Origin: Flammeovirga yaeyamensis
GTDB taxonomy: Bacteria > Bacteroidota > Bacteroidia > Cytophagales > Flammeovirgaceae
Length of the DNA: 64,000 nt
NCBI RefSeq assembly: GCF_018736045.1
Contig: NZ_CP076132.1
Location: 1,535,501-1,599,500, forward strand
Reading direction: 5' to 3'
The position numbers were made by a program, and so were the translations under genes. This document shows, one piece after another, positions 32,367 to 40,894 of the stretch (the first letter of the stretch is position 1; every line of letters starts with the position of its first letter). Under the pieces are notes generated by a model. The model worked only from the letters and a program-made list of their open reading frames with translations. It was not told the origin of the DNA and ran no database searches.

Positions 32367-35027
32367 TTAGAACTTGAAGTTATAACTGAATGATGGCAAT
32401 ATACTAAACAAATAGACTTTAACGGTTTCTAATTGCTCCGGATTTACACTATTACTTCTAAATATGTACGAATAAGTGTTTTTTCTAGCATACACATTAT
32501 AAATAGAAAAATTGAAACTACTCTCGTTTCGTTTCTGCTCATGCATTTTTCTATAGAAAGTAAGAGAGATGTCCAAATGATGCGTACTCGGTAAACGGGC
32601 TGCATTTCTGTCGCCATAAATTGGGATCACATAACCATCTTTATGATGTTTTCCTATCGGTGATGTAAATGGTCTACCTGAAGCATAATTCCATACCGCC
32701 GAAAACTGAATCTGCTTCGTAATTTCAAAGGAAGCCAAGATATTAAAAACGTGTCTTTGATCTTGATTGGTTGGATACCAATTGTTGTTATTAATGCCGT
32801 CTACCTGTATTTGAGAATAACTCCAAGTATAAGATATGGACCCAGTTACCGTTCCTTTTCTTTTTCTAAATAATGTCTCAAAACCATAGCTTCGACCAAT
32901 ACCTGTGGAGACATCATTTAATAAGTTGTCTGGAGAAACAAACTGACCGTTAGGCTTTAATTCCAATATGTTTTCAGAATCTTTATAGTAGGCATCTAAA
33001 GAAATATCAAAAGCACCGTCCTTAATTTTATTGATGTATCCAATACTGAATTGGTTATTGATCAGCGGATTAATGTCCTCATTTGCAGGTACCCAAACCC
33101 CGGCATTACTTGGTAATGTAGACAGGTTTAACTCTTGGGCATACTGCGACATGCGGTCGTAGGCCAAACGAACCGATTGTGTTTTGGTAAGCCCAACACT
33201 AATCGATAACCTCGGATCAAAGTTGTGATGAGTGTTATTTATCTGTAATCCCTCGTTGTAAATTGTATCTTGCAAAGCTGTGGTCGTAGGAGTGTCTTCT
33301 GTTCCTAAAGGAGTAGCAATAGGGATATATTCTCTTTTGTTTTTGAAATTATCAAACCTAGAATAACGACCACCAATACCTAATTTCACTTTATCAGCAA
33401 TATTCCATTCCACATCAAAATACCCAGCACTTTCTAAAGACCGAATGTCTTGTGCTTCTGTGGGTGTAATAATACTTTCTTGATCGTAGGGAGTGATATC
33501 CCCCGAATTATATAAATGGAACATACTTTCCACTCCACCTTTTAAGGTAAGGAAAGGAGTGAGGTAATGTTCGAGGTTGTATTTTAAACCAAGATCGTCG
33601 ATGGTATAGGATGTTCTATAACTTGTTTCGGGAACTGAATTGATAATGTTTGAGACATTATAATGGGTGTACCATAAACTTAGATTGCTGTATAATTTTG
33701 AGGTTAGTAAGGAAGTCCAAGTCACGTTTGCGGTGTTATTTCCCCACTCACTACTTGATACATCCTCAAAGGCCAATCGGTCTCTACTAAAATAACCTGA
33801 AGTAGTAATGGTATTCTTTTCGTCTAATTGGAATTTTAGCTTCGTGCTTAAATCATAAAATAGAATGGAGTTTAAACCTTCACCACTTATCTGAAATAAA
33901 TCGGTGTAGGGTCTTCTTCCTGAAATAATAAAAGACGATTTATCTTTCTTTATCGGGCCTTCCAATGTTAAGTTCGCAGATATTGTTCCTACCCCCCCAG
34001 AAATATTATAATTCTGACTGTTTCCTTCTCTTAAATGCACATCGATTACAGAAGATCCTCTACCTCCGTATTGAGCAGGTAATCCACTTTTATAGGTTTT
34101 GACTGATTTAAGGGAGTTGGTATTGAAAATAGAGTAGAATCCAAGACTGTGGGTTGCATTGTATATGGGTACATTATCAATGAGAAATAGATTTTGATCT
34201 GTTCTACCTCCTCTTACCGATAGTTCGCTACTTCCTTCGTTGGCACTTTTAAAGCCCGGCATCAATTGTAATGATTTAATCACATCACCTTCCCCTAAAA
34301 TCATAGGGAGTTCTTTCGTGATTTCAGGAGATACCTTTGTGATATTACTTAATTCCAGCACACCATCATAAATTTCGGAGTTACTGGAAAGAATAAGGAC
34401 TTCTTTGAGCTTGGTTTCACGGACATCCAACTTCATGTTGAGTTGGTATTCTTTATTGACTTGAATAACTGTGTCAATTCCTTGGAACCCTAAAGATTTG
34501 ATGCGAATGTTATATTTTCCGAGAGGGACAGAAATAGAGAAGAAACCGTCGACGTTGGTCACGGTACCGATATCGAGGTCGTCAAAATAAATGGAAGCAC
34601 CGATAATGGTTTCGTTGGTGAATTTCTCTCGAACAATACCACTAACGGTATATTTGGCCATCCGTCGGCCTTCTTTAGAATCAAGAGGTATTCTTCGAAC
34701 GGTCACGATGACATCATCATCGTCAATTCGGAAATCGAGGAATTTACCATCAAACATGTAATGAAGAATTTCAACCAAAGAGGCATCTTTATTGAAATTA
34801 ATACGCTTTACCATAGGGATATTATCATCACTATAGATAAAGTTGACATCACACATTTTAGTAATAGAGTCGATGGCTTCAAGATAGGTGGCTTCTCTAA
34901 AAGCAAAAGGGTATTTCTTCTCCTGAGCAACCAAATTATTGGATGTTAGGAAATGAAATAAAAAGATAAAAAATAGGTATATGAATTTGTTTCTTATCAA
35001 TTTAGAGAAGGCTTTGAGCAATAACAA
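32367..35027 (-). CDS. TonB-dependent receptor with N-terminal secretin/TonB-like and carboxypeptidase-regulatory domains
   Basis: 886 aa. After a signal peptide ending around 'SNNLVAQ' comes an STN-like domain ('YPFAFREATYLEAIDSITKMCDVNFIYSDDN', about 40-110), which often talks to an anti-sigma factor. A CarboxypepD_reg-like domain follows (about 125-210, 'SGIVREKFTNETIIGASIYFDD'). The plug comes next ('DVIKSLQLMPGFKSANEGSSELSVRGGRTDQNLFLIDNVPIYNATHSLGF'), then the barrel. With DUF4249 downstream it forms an import pair. No ECF sigma or anti-sigma gene is adjacent in the window. The small membrane protein at 37016 is not close enough to be linked. Confidence 0.93.
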   Translation of the reverse strand: MLLLKAFSKLIRNKFIYLFFIFLFHFLTSNNLVAQEKKYPFAFREATYLEAIDSITKMCDVNFIYSDDNIPMVKRINFNKDASLVEILHYMFDGKFLDFRIDDDDVIVTVRRIPLDSKEGRRMAKYTVSGIVREKFTNETIIGASIYFDDLDIGTVTNVDGFFSISVPLGKYNIRIKSLGFQGIDTVIQVNKEYQLNMKLDVRETKLKEVLILSSNSEIYDGVLELSNITKVSPEITKELPMILGEGDVIKSLQLMPGFKSANEGSSELSVRGGRTDQNLFLIDNVPIYNATHSLGFYSIFNTNSLKSVKTYKSGLPAQYGGRGSSVIDVHLREGNSQNYNISGGVGTISANLTLEGPIKKDKSSFIISGRRPYTDLFQISGEGLNSILFYDLSTKLKFQLDEKNTITTSGYFSRDRLAFEDVSSSEWGNNTANVTWTSLLTSKLYSNLSLWYTHYNVSNIINSVPETSYRTSYTIDDLGLKYNLEHYLTPFLTLKGGVESMFHLYNSGDITPYDQESIITPTEAQDIRSLESAGYFDVEWNIADKVKLGIGGRYSRFDNFKNKREYIPIATPLGTEDTPTTTALQDTIYNEGLQINNTHHNFDPRLSISVGLTKTQSVRLAYDRMSQYAQELNLSTLPSNAGVWVPANEDINPLINNQFSIGYINKIKDGAFDISLDAYYKDSENILELKPNGQFVSPDNLLNDVSTGIGRSYGFETLFRKRKGTVTGSISYTWSYSQIQVDGINNNNWYPTNQDQRHVFNILASFEITKQIQFSAVWNYASGRPFTSPIGKHHKDGYVIPIYGDRNAARLPSTHHLDISLTFYRKMHEQKRNESSFNFSIYNVYARKNTYSYIFRSNSVNPEQLETVKVYLFSILPSFSYNFKF

Positions 35028-35097
35028 TCTTCAAATGTAATAGGAAATTATTAACATTGAAGATGATATTCATCTAAAATAAAAAGCATTTATCTTA

Positions 35098-36603
35098 CTA
35101 AGATACAACTCCTTTTCCTAAAATTGATTCTAAGGCAGTAATTCTTTCCTTTTCTTGTTGATGTTTCTTTAAAACATCTGCTTCAGAAGCTCTAACTGAA
35201 CAGTCCACTGATGGACATCTTTCGCAAGTTTCGTTCACGAACTCCATTCTTACTTTTTCAGATTGCCATAAATTGGTCTTCTTTCTAAAATCGTCGTTCA
35301 TTAAGAAACCAATCGTGATACTTGTATCAATAGTTTCGTCAACAAGAGGAAGGGCACGAGCCACAGAAATACAGAAATACTCTTTTCCAGAAGTAATGTA
35401 TCGAGAAACCTGTGCATCGCAAAGGTATTTTTGGTCGATACCTTCTTTTCTGTTTTTCTCTAGATCTTCAAAGATTTTCAGCGACACCCATTTTCTACAA
35501 TAGTGTTCTGAAAGTACAGTTCCGTGAGGGCTATGAAGACCGTCTAAGTGAAGTTCTTTTGTTAGTGTATATTTATTGCTTCCAGGAATATGGTCTAATC
35601 GTAAGAAGAATATTTTACTTAAACCAAAATGTTTAGGAAGAATACTAGTAAGACGATATAGGAATGTTTCTGGAGAAGTATTGTGCTTAAGGATCAAATC
35701 GATAAAACCATCGAAAGAGAAGGTTCTGCTTTCTACGATTTCTCTTACATCTTCAACGATTTTATCTTCAGGAATCAATAAAGCACCTGCAAAATACGTC
35801 GCCATGTAATCATTGAAAAGCATGTCGAATGATTTCACATTCATCCAAGAGTAGGTCATAGATCTCTCTTTGATGCCTAAAACTTGGAAAGCCGCTTCAC
35901 GAGCGTAAATAAAGGTTTTGCGTCTAGAATTTAGCTTTTTATTGATCATTAAGGTTGGAATACCATCGTCGCTCATTTTAATGACCGATCGGAAAGTATC
36001 CAACGCTTGATGTTCACTTAAAGACTCATCATCAATTTCGTACCCACAGTAATTTCTGAGGTAAGAATAGAGTTGTTGTTCTAAAGGTTCATCGTCGTTG
36101 ATCTGCTTTTTTCTAAATTCACGAGCTGCTTTTTCAATATCTTCAAAATAGTTATCATGAATTTCTTGATACGATCTTAATACAGAGAAATAGAAATTCT
36201 CTACCGTAAGGTTGTAGTTACGAGAAATCTCAACGATAGTATTGACGAAGGCCGATAATTTTGAAGGAGCATCAGACATTAACTCTAGTAGGTTTCTTGG
36301 TTCTAGACCAAAAACATCTAAAGGTAATTCTTGAAGGATGTTGGAATTTAAAAGCTTGGAGATAGCACCAAGTTTTTTGGAAATTTTGAGTGATACTAAC
36401 TCATCATAACTTACACCAAGAGAGGAGGCTAAAGCTGTAATTTTATTCCTTTTTGGATATTTTTTTCCTTTTTCAATTTCATTGATATATGAAACAGACA
36501 TCTCGGCTTTCTTGGCTAACTCCGATAATGAAAAATTATTTTCTTGTCTATACATACGGATTTTTAGTCCGAATATGAGACGGATATTTTCCTCTAAAAT
36601 CAC
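35098..36603 (-). CDS. XRE-family regulator with ImmA/IrrE-like and DUF2083 domains
   Basis: 501 aa. The N-terminal HTH is 'KIRMYRQENNFSLSELAKKAEMSVSYINEIEKGKKYPKRNKITALASSLGV' (about 12-65). The middle 'KTFIYAREAAFQVLGIKER' occupies the place of the IrrE metallopeptidase HExxH, but the histidines are missing, so this domain is presumably a sensor, not a protease. The C-terminus has a Cys motif 'CERCPSVDCSVR' (about 463-474), as in the short-chain fatty-acyl regulators related to RamB and MccR. It likely senses acyl-CoA or another metabolite and controls central carbon genes. The divergent upstream region is non-coding for over 400 bp. Confidence 0.88.
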   Translation of the reverse strand: MILEENIRLIFGLKIRMYRQENNFSLSELAKKAEMSVSYINEIEKGKKYPKRNKITALASSLGVSYDELVSLKISKKLGAISKLLNSNILQELPLDVFGLEPRNLLELMSDAPSKLSAFVNTIVEISRNYNLTVENFYFSVLRSYQEIHDNYFEDIEKAAREFRKKQINDDEPLEQQLYSYLRNYCGYEIDDESLSEHQALDTFRSVIKMSDDGIPTLMINKKLNSRRKTFIYAREAAFQVLGIKERSMTYSWMNVKSFDMLFNDYMATYFAGALLIPEDKIVEDVREIVESRTFSFDGFIDLILKHNTSPETFLYRLTSILPKHFGLSKIFFLRLDHIPGSNKYTLTKELHLDGLHSPHGTVLSEHYCRKWVSLKIFEDLEKNRKEGIDQKYLCDAQVSRYITSGKEYFCISVARALPLVDETIDTSITIGFLMNDDFRKKTNLWQSEKVRMEFVNETCERCPSVDCSVRASEADVLKKHQQEKERITALESILGKGVVS

Positions 36604-37015
36604 AGGCTTGGCTTCTTTCGCACTTGGTTAAATGATTGCAGTCTATATTATCTACAACGACAAAATAGAACTTTGAATTTTCGCAGGTGTAGGGTGTTTT
36701 ATTTCTATCAATCTACGAATTATTATAAAGTTACTCTAAAAAAGTTCTGATTTTTCAGCATAAATAGATAATAACTGTAAAATTAGGACAGATTTAGTAA
36801 AAAATATAATGTTTTGCGAAATTTCGCTTTTATTTACTGTTACGTTTATTTATTTTTGTATCAAAGATTAGCGAATCGATTAAAAGCAAATAATATATAT
36901 GCTTTTCTTCTGTTCTTTTTCCAGAAAAGGAAAGCTAATAATCAGATATATAATTTTTCGTTTTCAGAAAAGCCTATCCTTTCAGAGGATAGGCTTTTTA
37001 GTTTTTATATTTTTC
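36604..37015. other. 412-bp spacer with one terminator
   Basis: AT-rich region that must contain the promoter of the XRE regulator. The only strong structure is the hairpin at 36970-36996. A rightward open frame from 36814 is not supported as a gene: it is low-complexity, crosses the hairpin, and ends inside the opposite-strand gene. Confidence 0.55.
36970..37002. terminator. terminator hairpin downstream of the small membrane protein gene
   Basis: The 10-bp stem AAGCCTATCC / GGATAGGCTT has a 7-nt loop, with T-runs on both strands. Confidence 0.7.
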
Positions 37016-37366
37016 CTAAGAGGCTAGAAATACAAATAATCCGGAGATGAAAACCAGCAATCCAGCAGCGGCAACAGTTGCCGTACCATAAGCCACAAGA
37101 TCCTTTGCTAAATTACCTTTGCTCGGTAATGCAGCCGCACCATAGTGTCTCGTAGAGAAAGCTAAGCGAACTCTACGTTTTTTGTCTAATGACCAAGTGA
37201 CCATTTGAGGGCTTAATTCTATCACAAGATCGAAATCTTCTCGAAGTTCTGCATCAGAGATTAGTCGTCTGAGAAACTTTTCTGTTTCGTGTTGTGATAG
37301 CTTTCCATCAAAGTAGTCCTCAATGAGCGAGATATTGTGAAATGATAGGTTTTCTAGGGTCTTCAT
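37016..37366 (-). CDS. small membrane-anchored hypothetical protein
   Basis: 116 aa from the ATG at 37364-37366; an upstream ATG seven codons earlier is possible. The N-terminal 'LIEDYFDGKLSQHETEKFLRRLISDAELREDFDLVIEL' resembles the cytosolic helical domain of anti-sigma-factor-like proteins ('DYxxGxLsxxExxxFxxxLxxDxxL'). The C-terminus has one membrane helix ('GTATVAAAGLLVFISGLFVFL'). It is possibly an anti-sigma-like regulator or a stand-alone membrane protein. No sigma factor gene is adjacent. Confidence 0.75.
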   Translation of the reverse strand: MKTLENLSFHNISLIEDYFDGKLSQHETEKFLRRLISDAELREDFDLVIELSPQMVTWSLDKKRRVRLAFSTRHYGAAALPSKGNLAKDLVAYGTATVAAAGLLVFISGLFVFLAS

Positions 37367-37443
37367 CTGTATAAAGTAGTAGGGCAAATTATGTTATTCT
37401 GTAGATAAGAATAAGATAATAAAAAGCTACTTCAGAAGCCAAT

Positions 37444-37728
37444 TTATTTGTGACGTTGTTCTAATATTTTAGTCACATCTTCTAAGCTGTAACCTTTTGC
37501 TCTTAATAATACAATATAATGGTATAATAAGTCAGCGGCTTCATTTAAGAATAAATCTTCGTTGTCATCTTTTGCTTCAATAACAAGTTCGACTGCTTCC
37601 TCCCCAACTTTTTGGGCTACCTTATTAATTCCTTTAGCAAAAAGGCTACTAGTGTAGGATGTATCCGAAGGATTTTCGTGTCTATCCTTAATCGTTTTTT
37701 CTAGTGCCTCTATAAATTCTAAAGCCAT
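37444..37728 (-). CDS. hisE: phosphoribosyl-ATP diphosphatase
   Basis: 94 aa MazG-like helical protein: 'FIEALEKTIKDRHENPSDTSYTSSLFAKGINKVAQKVGEEAVELVIEAKDDNEDLFLNEAADLLYHYIVLLRAKG'. The ExxE (GEEAVE) and ExxD (NEAADL) metal-binding motifs are intact. It hydrolyses PR-ATP to PR-AMP in the second step of histidine synthesis. In many Bacteroidota this domain is fused as HisIE, so a stand-alone hisE away from other his genes is noteworthy. It lies close to the thioredoxin pair on the same strand. Confidence 0.9.
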   Translation of the reverse strand: MALEFIEALEKTIKDRHENPSDTSYTSSLFAKGINKVAQKVGEEAVELVIEAKDDNEDLFLNEAADLLYHYIVLLRAKGYSLEDVTKILEQRHK

Positions 37729-37774
37729 AGTCTTATTATTATAATTTATTTTATCTAAAAATGTTTTCTATAAT

Positions 37775-38014
37775 CTATGAGATGCTTCCTCTAACCATTT
37801 GTGTGTAAGCTCTTAAGGCGGTTTTAAATTCCTCTCCAGCTTCTACTTTCTCTTTAATCCAAATGGCTGCGAAAGCATGTGTTAGTTGTTCGCCTTCGTC
37901 TTCTCCTTCGATAGTTATCTCTGGAGTTAGTTCTTCTGCAAGTGCTTCTTCAGCCGCTTGAAGTTGTTCAAGACTATAGGTCTCGACCAATTTTTTAATT
38001 ACCGGTATTTTCAT
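37775..38014 (-). CDS. small conserved protein (DUF6952-like)
   Basis: 79 aa: 'MKIPVIKKLVETYSLEQLQAAEEALAEELTPEITIEGEDEGEQLTHAFAAIWIKEKVEAGEEFKTALRAYTQMVRGSI'. It is acidic and helical. I associate this pattern with a small Bacteroidota family paired with thioredoxin genes (DUF6952, from memory, unverified). Its first base overlaps the last base of the thioredoxin stop codon, so the two are translationally coupled. The function is unknown. Confidence 0.75.
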   Translation of the reverse strand: MKIPVIKKLVETYSLEQLQAAEEALAEELTPEITIEGEDEGEQLTHAFAAIWIKEKVEAGEEFKTALRAYTQMVRGSIS

Positions 38015-38331
38015 TATTTCAATTTTTCAATAAGTTCAACAACGGCGTCTTCTTTAGACATTGGTCCGCCTTCTACTAATTTCCCATCTTTAAAAATGGC
38101 AAAAAATGGAAGGTTATTTACGCCTGCCAAGGCTCTAGCTTCTGGACTCTCCTCAGCATTTACATCTAAGAAAGTAACTCCTTCGAACCTTTCGTCGCCA
38201 GATAATCGCTTAAACTTTGGTTTAAATAAACGACAGCTTCCGCACCATCCAGCAAAATATTTCACAACCACTTTATCATTCTCGGTGATCAGTGTGTTGA
38301 AATTACCATCATTAGCATCAATAACAGGCAT
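38014..38331 (-). CDS. thioredoxin family protein
   Basis: 105 aa thioredoxin fold with active site Trp-Cys-Gly-Ser-Cys in 'KYFAGWCGSCRLFKPKF' and the cis-Pro loop in 'VNNLPFFAIF'. It has no signal peptide, so it is cytosolic. It differs from classic thioredoxin (CGPC) by Ser in the active site, which should shift the redox potential. It is coupled to the DUF6952-like gene (1-bp overlap), which may be its dedicated partner. Confidence 0.9.
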   Translation of the reverse strand: MPVIDANDGNFNTLITENDKVVVKYFAGWCGSCRLFKPKFKRLSGDERFEGVTFLDVNAEESPEARALAGVNNLPFFAIFKDGKLVEGGPMSKEDAVVELIEKLK

Positions 38332-38554
38332 ATGTATCTATTTTAGGGTGTTTATATTACTAAAAATTAAATAGATCGAGGGTTTTGAGACATAAAAATG
38401 AATACTTAATTTTCACCTTTCAATCTATTTTATAACCTTTGCAAAAATAGAAATAAATATTGAAATTCTAGGAATGTGGTAGAGTATGTTTCAGCAAAAA
38501 AAGTATTCTTATTTTGAGCTGATTAAATAGGCTGCATCCATAAAAAATACAAAG

Positions 38555-39163
38555 ATGGGATTAAAAACACGTGTGTATGTGTCCGATGTGGATAACTTAG
38601 GAGATGGAAGATATTGTGCAGGTATGGGTGTGGAAATGATTGGATTTCCGATTGAAGAAAACCATCCTCGTTTTGTCTCTACCGATAAGTTCAAAGAAAT
38701 TGCAAGTTGGTTGGCAGGAATTAAGTTTGCAGGCGAAATCTATGATGCTGCAAATGTAGATCTATCTGCTTATGATGCCATCGAGTCAGTAATTACAGAC
38801 AATCCAGCTTTAGTAAAAGAACTTGCGGGTCAAGGTAAGTCTTTGATGTACAAAATTAAGGTCGAAGACTTTGATGCGGTGGAACATCAAATGGCACTTT
38901 TGGAAGCAGATGTAGATACGTTTGTGTTAGAGTTTTCTAATACTTTATCATCAGAAGATTTTTCAAAAATTAAATCATTAACTGAAGAGTATAAAGTGAT
39001 CATCGGTGGTGGTTTTGATGAAAACACAGTAAACGATCTTTTGGATCAAGCTTCGCCTGAAGGTATTGCCTTAAAAGGCGGATCTGAAGTGAGTGTTGGC
39101 GTTAATACTTTCGACGGTCTAGTGGAAGTGCTTGAAGCGATTGAAACAGACGAGTGGGTTTAG
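38555..39163 (+). CDS. TrpF-like (phosphoribosylanthranilate isomerase-like) TIM-barrel protein, degenerate
   Basis: 202 aa. The start 'KTRVYVSDVDNLGDGRYCAGMGVEMIGFPIEENHPRFVSTDKFKEIASWL' follows TrpF topology ('KICGIxxxxDAxxAxxxGaDxxGFvfxxxSPRxVs'). The catalytic Cys of KICG is replaced by YVS, and the SPR triplet reads HPR. The C-terminal 'ALKGGSEVSVGVNTFDGLVEVLEAI' corresponds to the phosphate loop and 'PGxKD' region but lacks the usual Gly-Val-Glu pattern. So it is a TrpF/HisA-fold relative probably without isomerase activity. It is not in a trp cluster, and a terminator follows. Confidence 0.75.
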   Translation: MGLKTRVYVSDVDNLGDGRYCAGMGVEMIGFPIEENHPRFVSTDKFKEIASWLAGIKFAGEIYDAANVDLSAYDAIESVITDNPALVKELAGQGKSLMYKIKVEDFDAVEHQMALLEADVDTFVLEFSNTLSSEDFSKIKSLTEEYKVIIGGGFDENTVNDLLDQASPEGIALKGGSEVSVGVNTFDGLVEVLEAIETDEWV

Positions 39164-39186
39164 TTCAATCTCAAAAAATATAATCT

Positions 39187-39219
39187 AAAGAGTAAGGTGG
39201 AAACTTTACTCTTTTTTTA
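39187..39219 (+). terminator. terminator of the TrpF-like gene
   Basis: The stem AAAGAGTAAG / CTTTACTCTTT is followed by seven T. It overlaps possible upstream starts of the next frame, which is why the next gene is placed at 39233. Confidence 0.8.
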
Positions 39220-39232
39220 TAACTTGATGTTT

Positions 39233-39529
39233 ATGTACATAGAAGCGTGGAAAAAAATATGTGATCGATTTGAACTGGAAGAAGACGGTTTTGATGCCGA
39301 ATCTTTTGGTGAAACAGCAGATCGACTTTCGGAGTATTTTGAGCATTTATTACGAACAGACTCCAGTAAATTAATGAACGGGCTTTACCGAATAGATGTA
39401 AGAGAAGATTTAGTGAAAGAGGCCTTCCAAGAAGGTAGTCTATCGGATATTGCCGATGCTTTAGCACGTCTTGCCTTACGTAGGGAATGGGAAAAAGTGA
39501 AAATGAGAGAACGTTGGTCGAGTAAGTAA
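39233..39529 (+). CDS. conserved hypothetical protein upstream of xerD
   Basis: 98 aa from the ATG at 39233 (an ATG two codons earlier is also possible); GTG starts further up lie within a terminator. It is acidic and all-helical: 'YIEAWKKICDRFELEEDGFDAESFGETADRLSEYFEHLLRTDSSKLMNGLYRIDVREDLVKEAFQEGSLSDIADALARLALRREWEKVKMRERW'. 'LMNGLYRIDVRE' is the most family-like block, but I cannot name it. It ends 2 bp before xerD, so the two are co-transcribed. Confidence 0.8.
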   Translation: MYIEAWKKICDRFELEEDGFDAESFGETADRLSEYFEHLLRTDSSKLMNGLYRIDVREDLVKEAFQEGSLSDIADALARLALRREWEKVKMRERWSSK

Positions 39530-39531
39530 TT

Positions 39532-40440
39532 ATGGAGTGGAATGCGTTGATTAAGGATTTTGGGATGTACTTGAAATTAGAAAGAAGTATGTCTGAAAAT
39601 ACCATAGAGGGGTATATTAGGGATGTTTCTAAACTATCGAATTATCTTTTGATGAACGAAAGTGAGCTGAATGCGACTACCCTCACACAAAGTGATGTGC
39701 TTACCTTTTTAGCCTATTTGAACAAAGAATTTCATGTCGCTACCTCCTCACAGGCAAGGTTGTTATCTGCCATTAAATCGTTTTATAATTATCTAAACGA
39801 AACAGATGTTACCGAAAATAACCCTGTAGAACTGATAGAGGCACCTAAACTGCCTAGCAAATTACCCGATACTTTAGATGTGGAAGAAATTGATGCTTTA
39901 ATAGGAGCAATTGATTTGACCACTTATGAAGGAAGAAGAAATAAAGCCATCTTAGAAGTATTGTACGGTTGTGGCATTCGTGTTTCCGAATTGGTCAATC
40001 TAACGTTGGACGCATTGTTTTTTGAGGAAGGGTTTATCAGAGTCATTGGTAAAGGCGATAAAGAGCGATTTGTGCCGATTGGCTATGAAGCCATGAAACA
40101 AGTCACCCTTTATTTGGAAAACGATAGAATTACAAAATCACCTAAAAGGGGAGAAGAGAATATTGTGTTTTTGAATAGAAGAGGGGCAAGGTTAACGAGG
40201 GTAATGATTTTTACGATTATCAAAAGGTTGTCCTTAGCTATTGATTTAGGCAAAAACATCTCTCCACATACCTTTAGGCATTCTTTTGCCTCGCATATGG
40301 TCGAAGGAGGAGCAGATTTAAGAGCGGTTCAAGAAATGCTGGGTCACGAATCAATTACTACGACCGAAGTGTATACTCACCTGAATAAAGATTACCTACA
40401 GCAAATAATTACGGATTTTCATCCGAGAATTCAGACATAA
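39532..40440 (+). CDS. xerD: tyrosine recombinase XerD-like
   Basis: 302 aa. The N-terminal SAM-like core-binding domain is 'ALIKDFGMYLKLERSMSENTIEGYIRDVSKLSNYL'. The catalytic domain has Arg in 'GCGIRVSELVNL', Lys in 'GKGDKERFVPI', His-x-x-Arg in 'SPHTFRHSFASHMVEGGADLRAVQEMLGH' and Tyr in 'EVYTHLN'. It acts with XerC at the chromosomal dif site to resolve dimers. Its size and full motif set match the housekeeping enzyme, and the neighbourhood is core genes rather than a cassette array. Confidence 0.92.
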   Translation: MEWNALIKDFGMYLKLERSMSENTIEGYIRDVSKLSNYLLMNESELNATTLTQSDVLTFLAYLNKEFHVATSSQARLLSAIKSFYNYLNETDVTENNPVELIEAPKLPSKLPDTLDVEEIDALIGAIDLTTYEGRRNKAILEVLYGCGIRVSELVNLTLDALFFEEGFIRVIGKGDKERFVPIGYEAMKQVTLYLENDRITKSPKRGEENIVFLNRRGARLTRVMIFTIIKRLSLAIDLGKNISPHTFRHSFASHMVEGGADLRAVQEMLGHESITTTEVYTHLNKDYLQQIITDFHPRIQT

Positions 40441-40479
40441 AAAAGAGACTATTTCATTTTATTGAAATAGTCTCTTTTT
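40441..40479. terminator. bidirectional terminator between xerD and siaC
   Basis: A perfect stem AAAAGAGACTATTTCA / TGAAATAGTCTCTTTT with a 6-nt loop and T-runs on both strands. Confidence 0.85.
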
Positions 40480-40503
40480 ACAGATTTTTTAGATACTTAT
40501 ATC

Positions 40504-40881
40504 TTAATAAGGAAGAAGGTTGAAAGGTAACTCTACATCATCAGAGTATTCCTCACCACTTTCCAACATATCTACATCGTTTTCTTCGTAGTACCAGTTC
40601 ACAGTAACGTTACCACCCTTATCGTTTTGATAATCTTCTAACATTGTCAAAATTTCTAAGAAACGTCTCGAAGATGACGTATTGAAATATGACATTTTAA
40701 AGTTTAAGGTAATTGTTTTTCCTGCTTCTTCAAGGTAATCTTCTAACCAACTAAAAATTGGTCCAAAAAACTCAGTCGTATATTCGTGATATGATTCACC
40801 CTCAAGTTCTAATACTCCAGTTTGAGCATTAAAATCGATTCTAGGTATATAAGTTGATCCGTCAATATGGAAATTCTCCAT
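40504..40881 (-). CDS. SiaC-family regulatory phosphoprotein (DUF1987)
   Basis: 125 aa. 'IDGSTYIPRIDFNAQTGVLELEGESYHEYTTEFFGPIFSWLEDYLEEAGKTITLNFKMSYFNTSSSRRFLEILTML' is the DUF1987/SiaC fold. The Ser/Thr stretch 'FNTSSSRRF' holds the site that is phosphorylated in Pseudomonas SiaC. There, SiaC binds and activates the diguanylate cyclase SiaD. It is encoded 13 bp downstream of its likely kinase, siaB. No cyclase (SiaD) or phosphatase (SiaA) gene lies nearby. Confidence 0.88.
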   Translation of the reverse strand: MENFHIDGSTYIPRIDFNAQTGVLELEGESYHEYTTEFFGPIFSWLEDYLEEAGKTITLNFKMSYFNTSSSRRFLEILTMLEDYQNDKGGNVTVNWYYEENDVDMLESGEEYSDDVELPFNLLPY

Positions 40882-40894
40882 GCTAATTCGTTTT

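Noticed and set aside
36814-37050. Short rightward open frame in the 36.6-37.0 kb spacer
   Set aside because: Low-complexity peptide, runs through a terminator hairpin and into the opposite-strand gene.
39532-40440. The tyrosine recombinase as an integron integrase for the cassette-like island
   Set aside because: It has the housekeeping XerD motif set and size, lies 13 kb from the island among core genes, and shows no IntI-specific extra domain.
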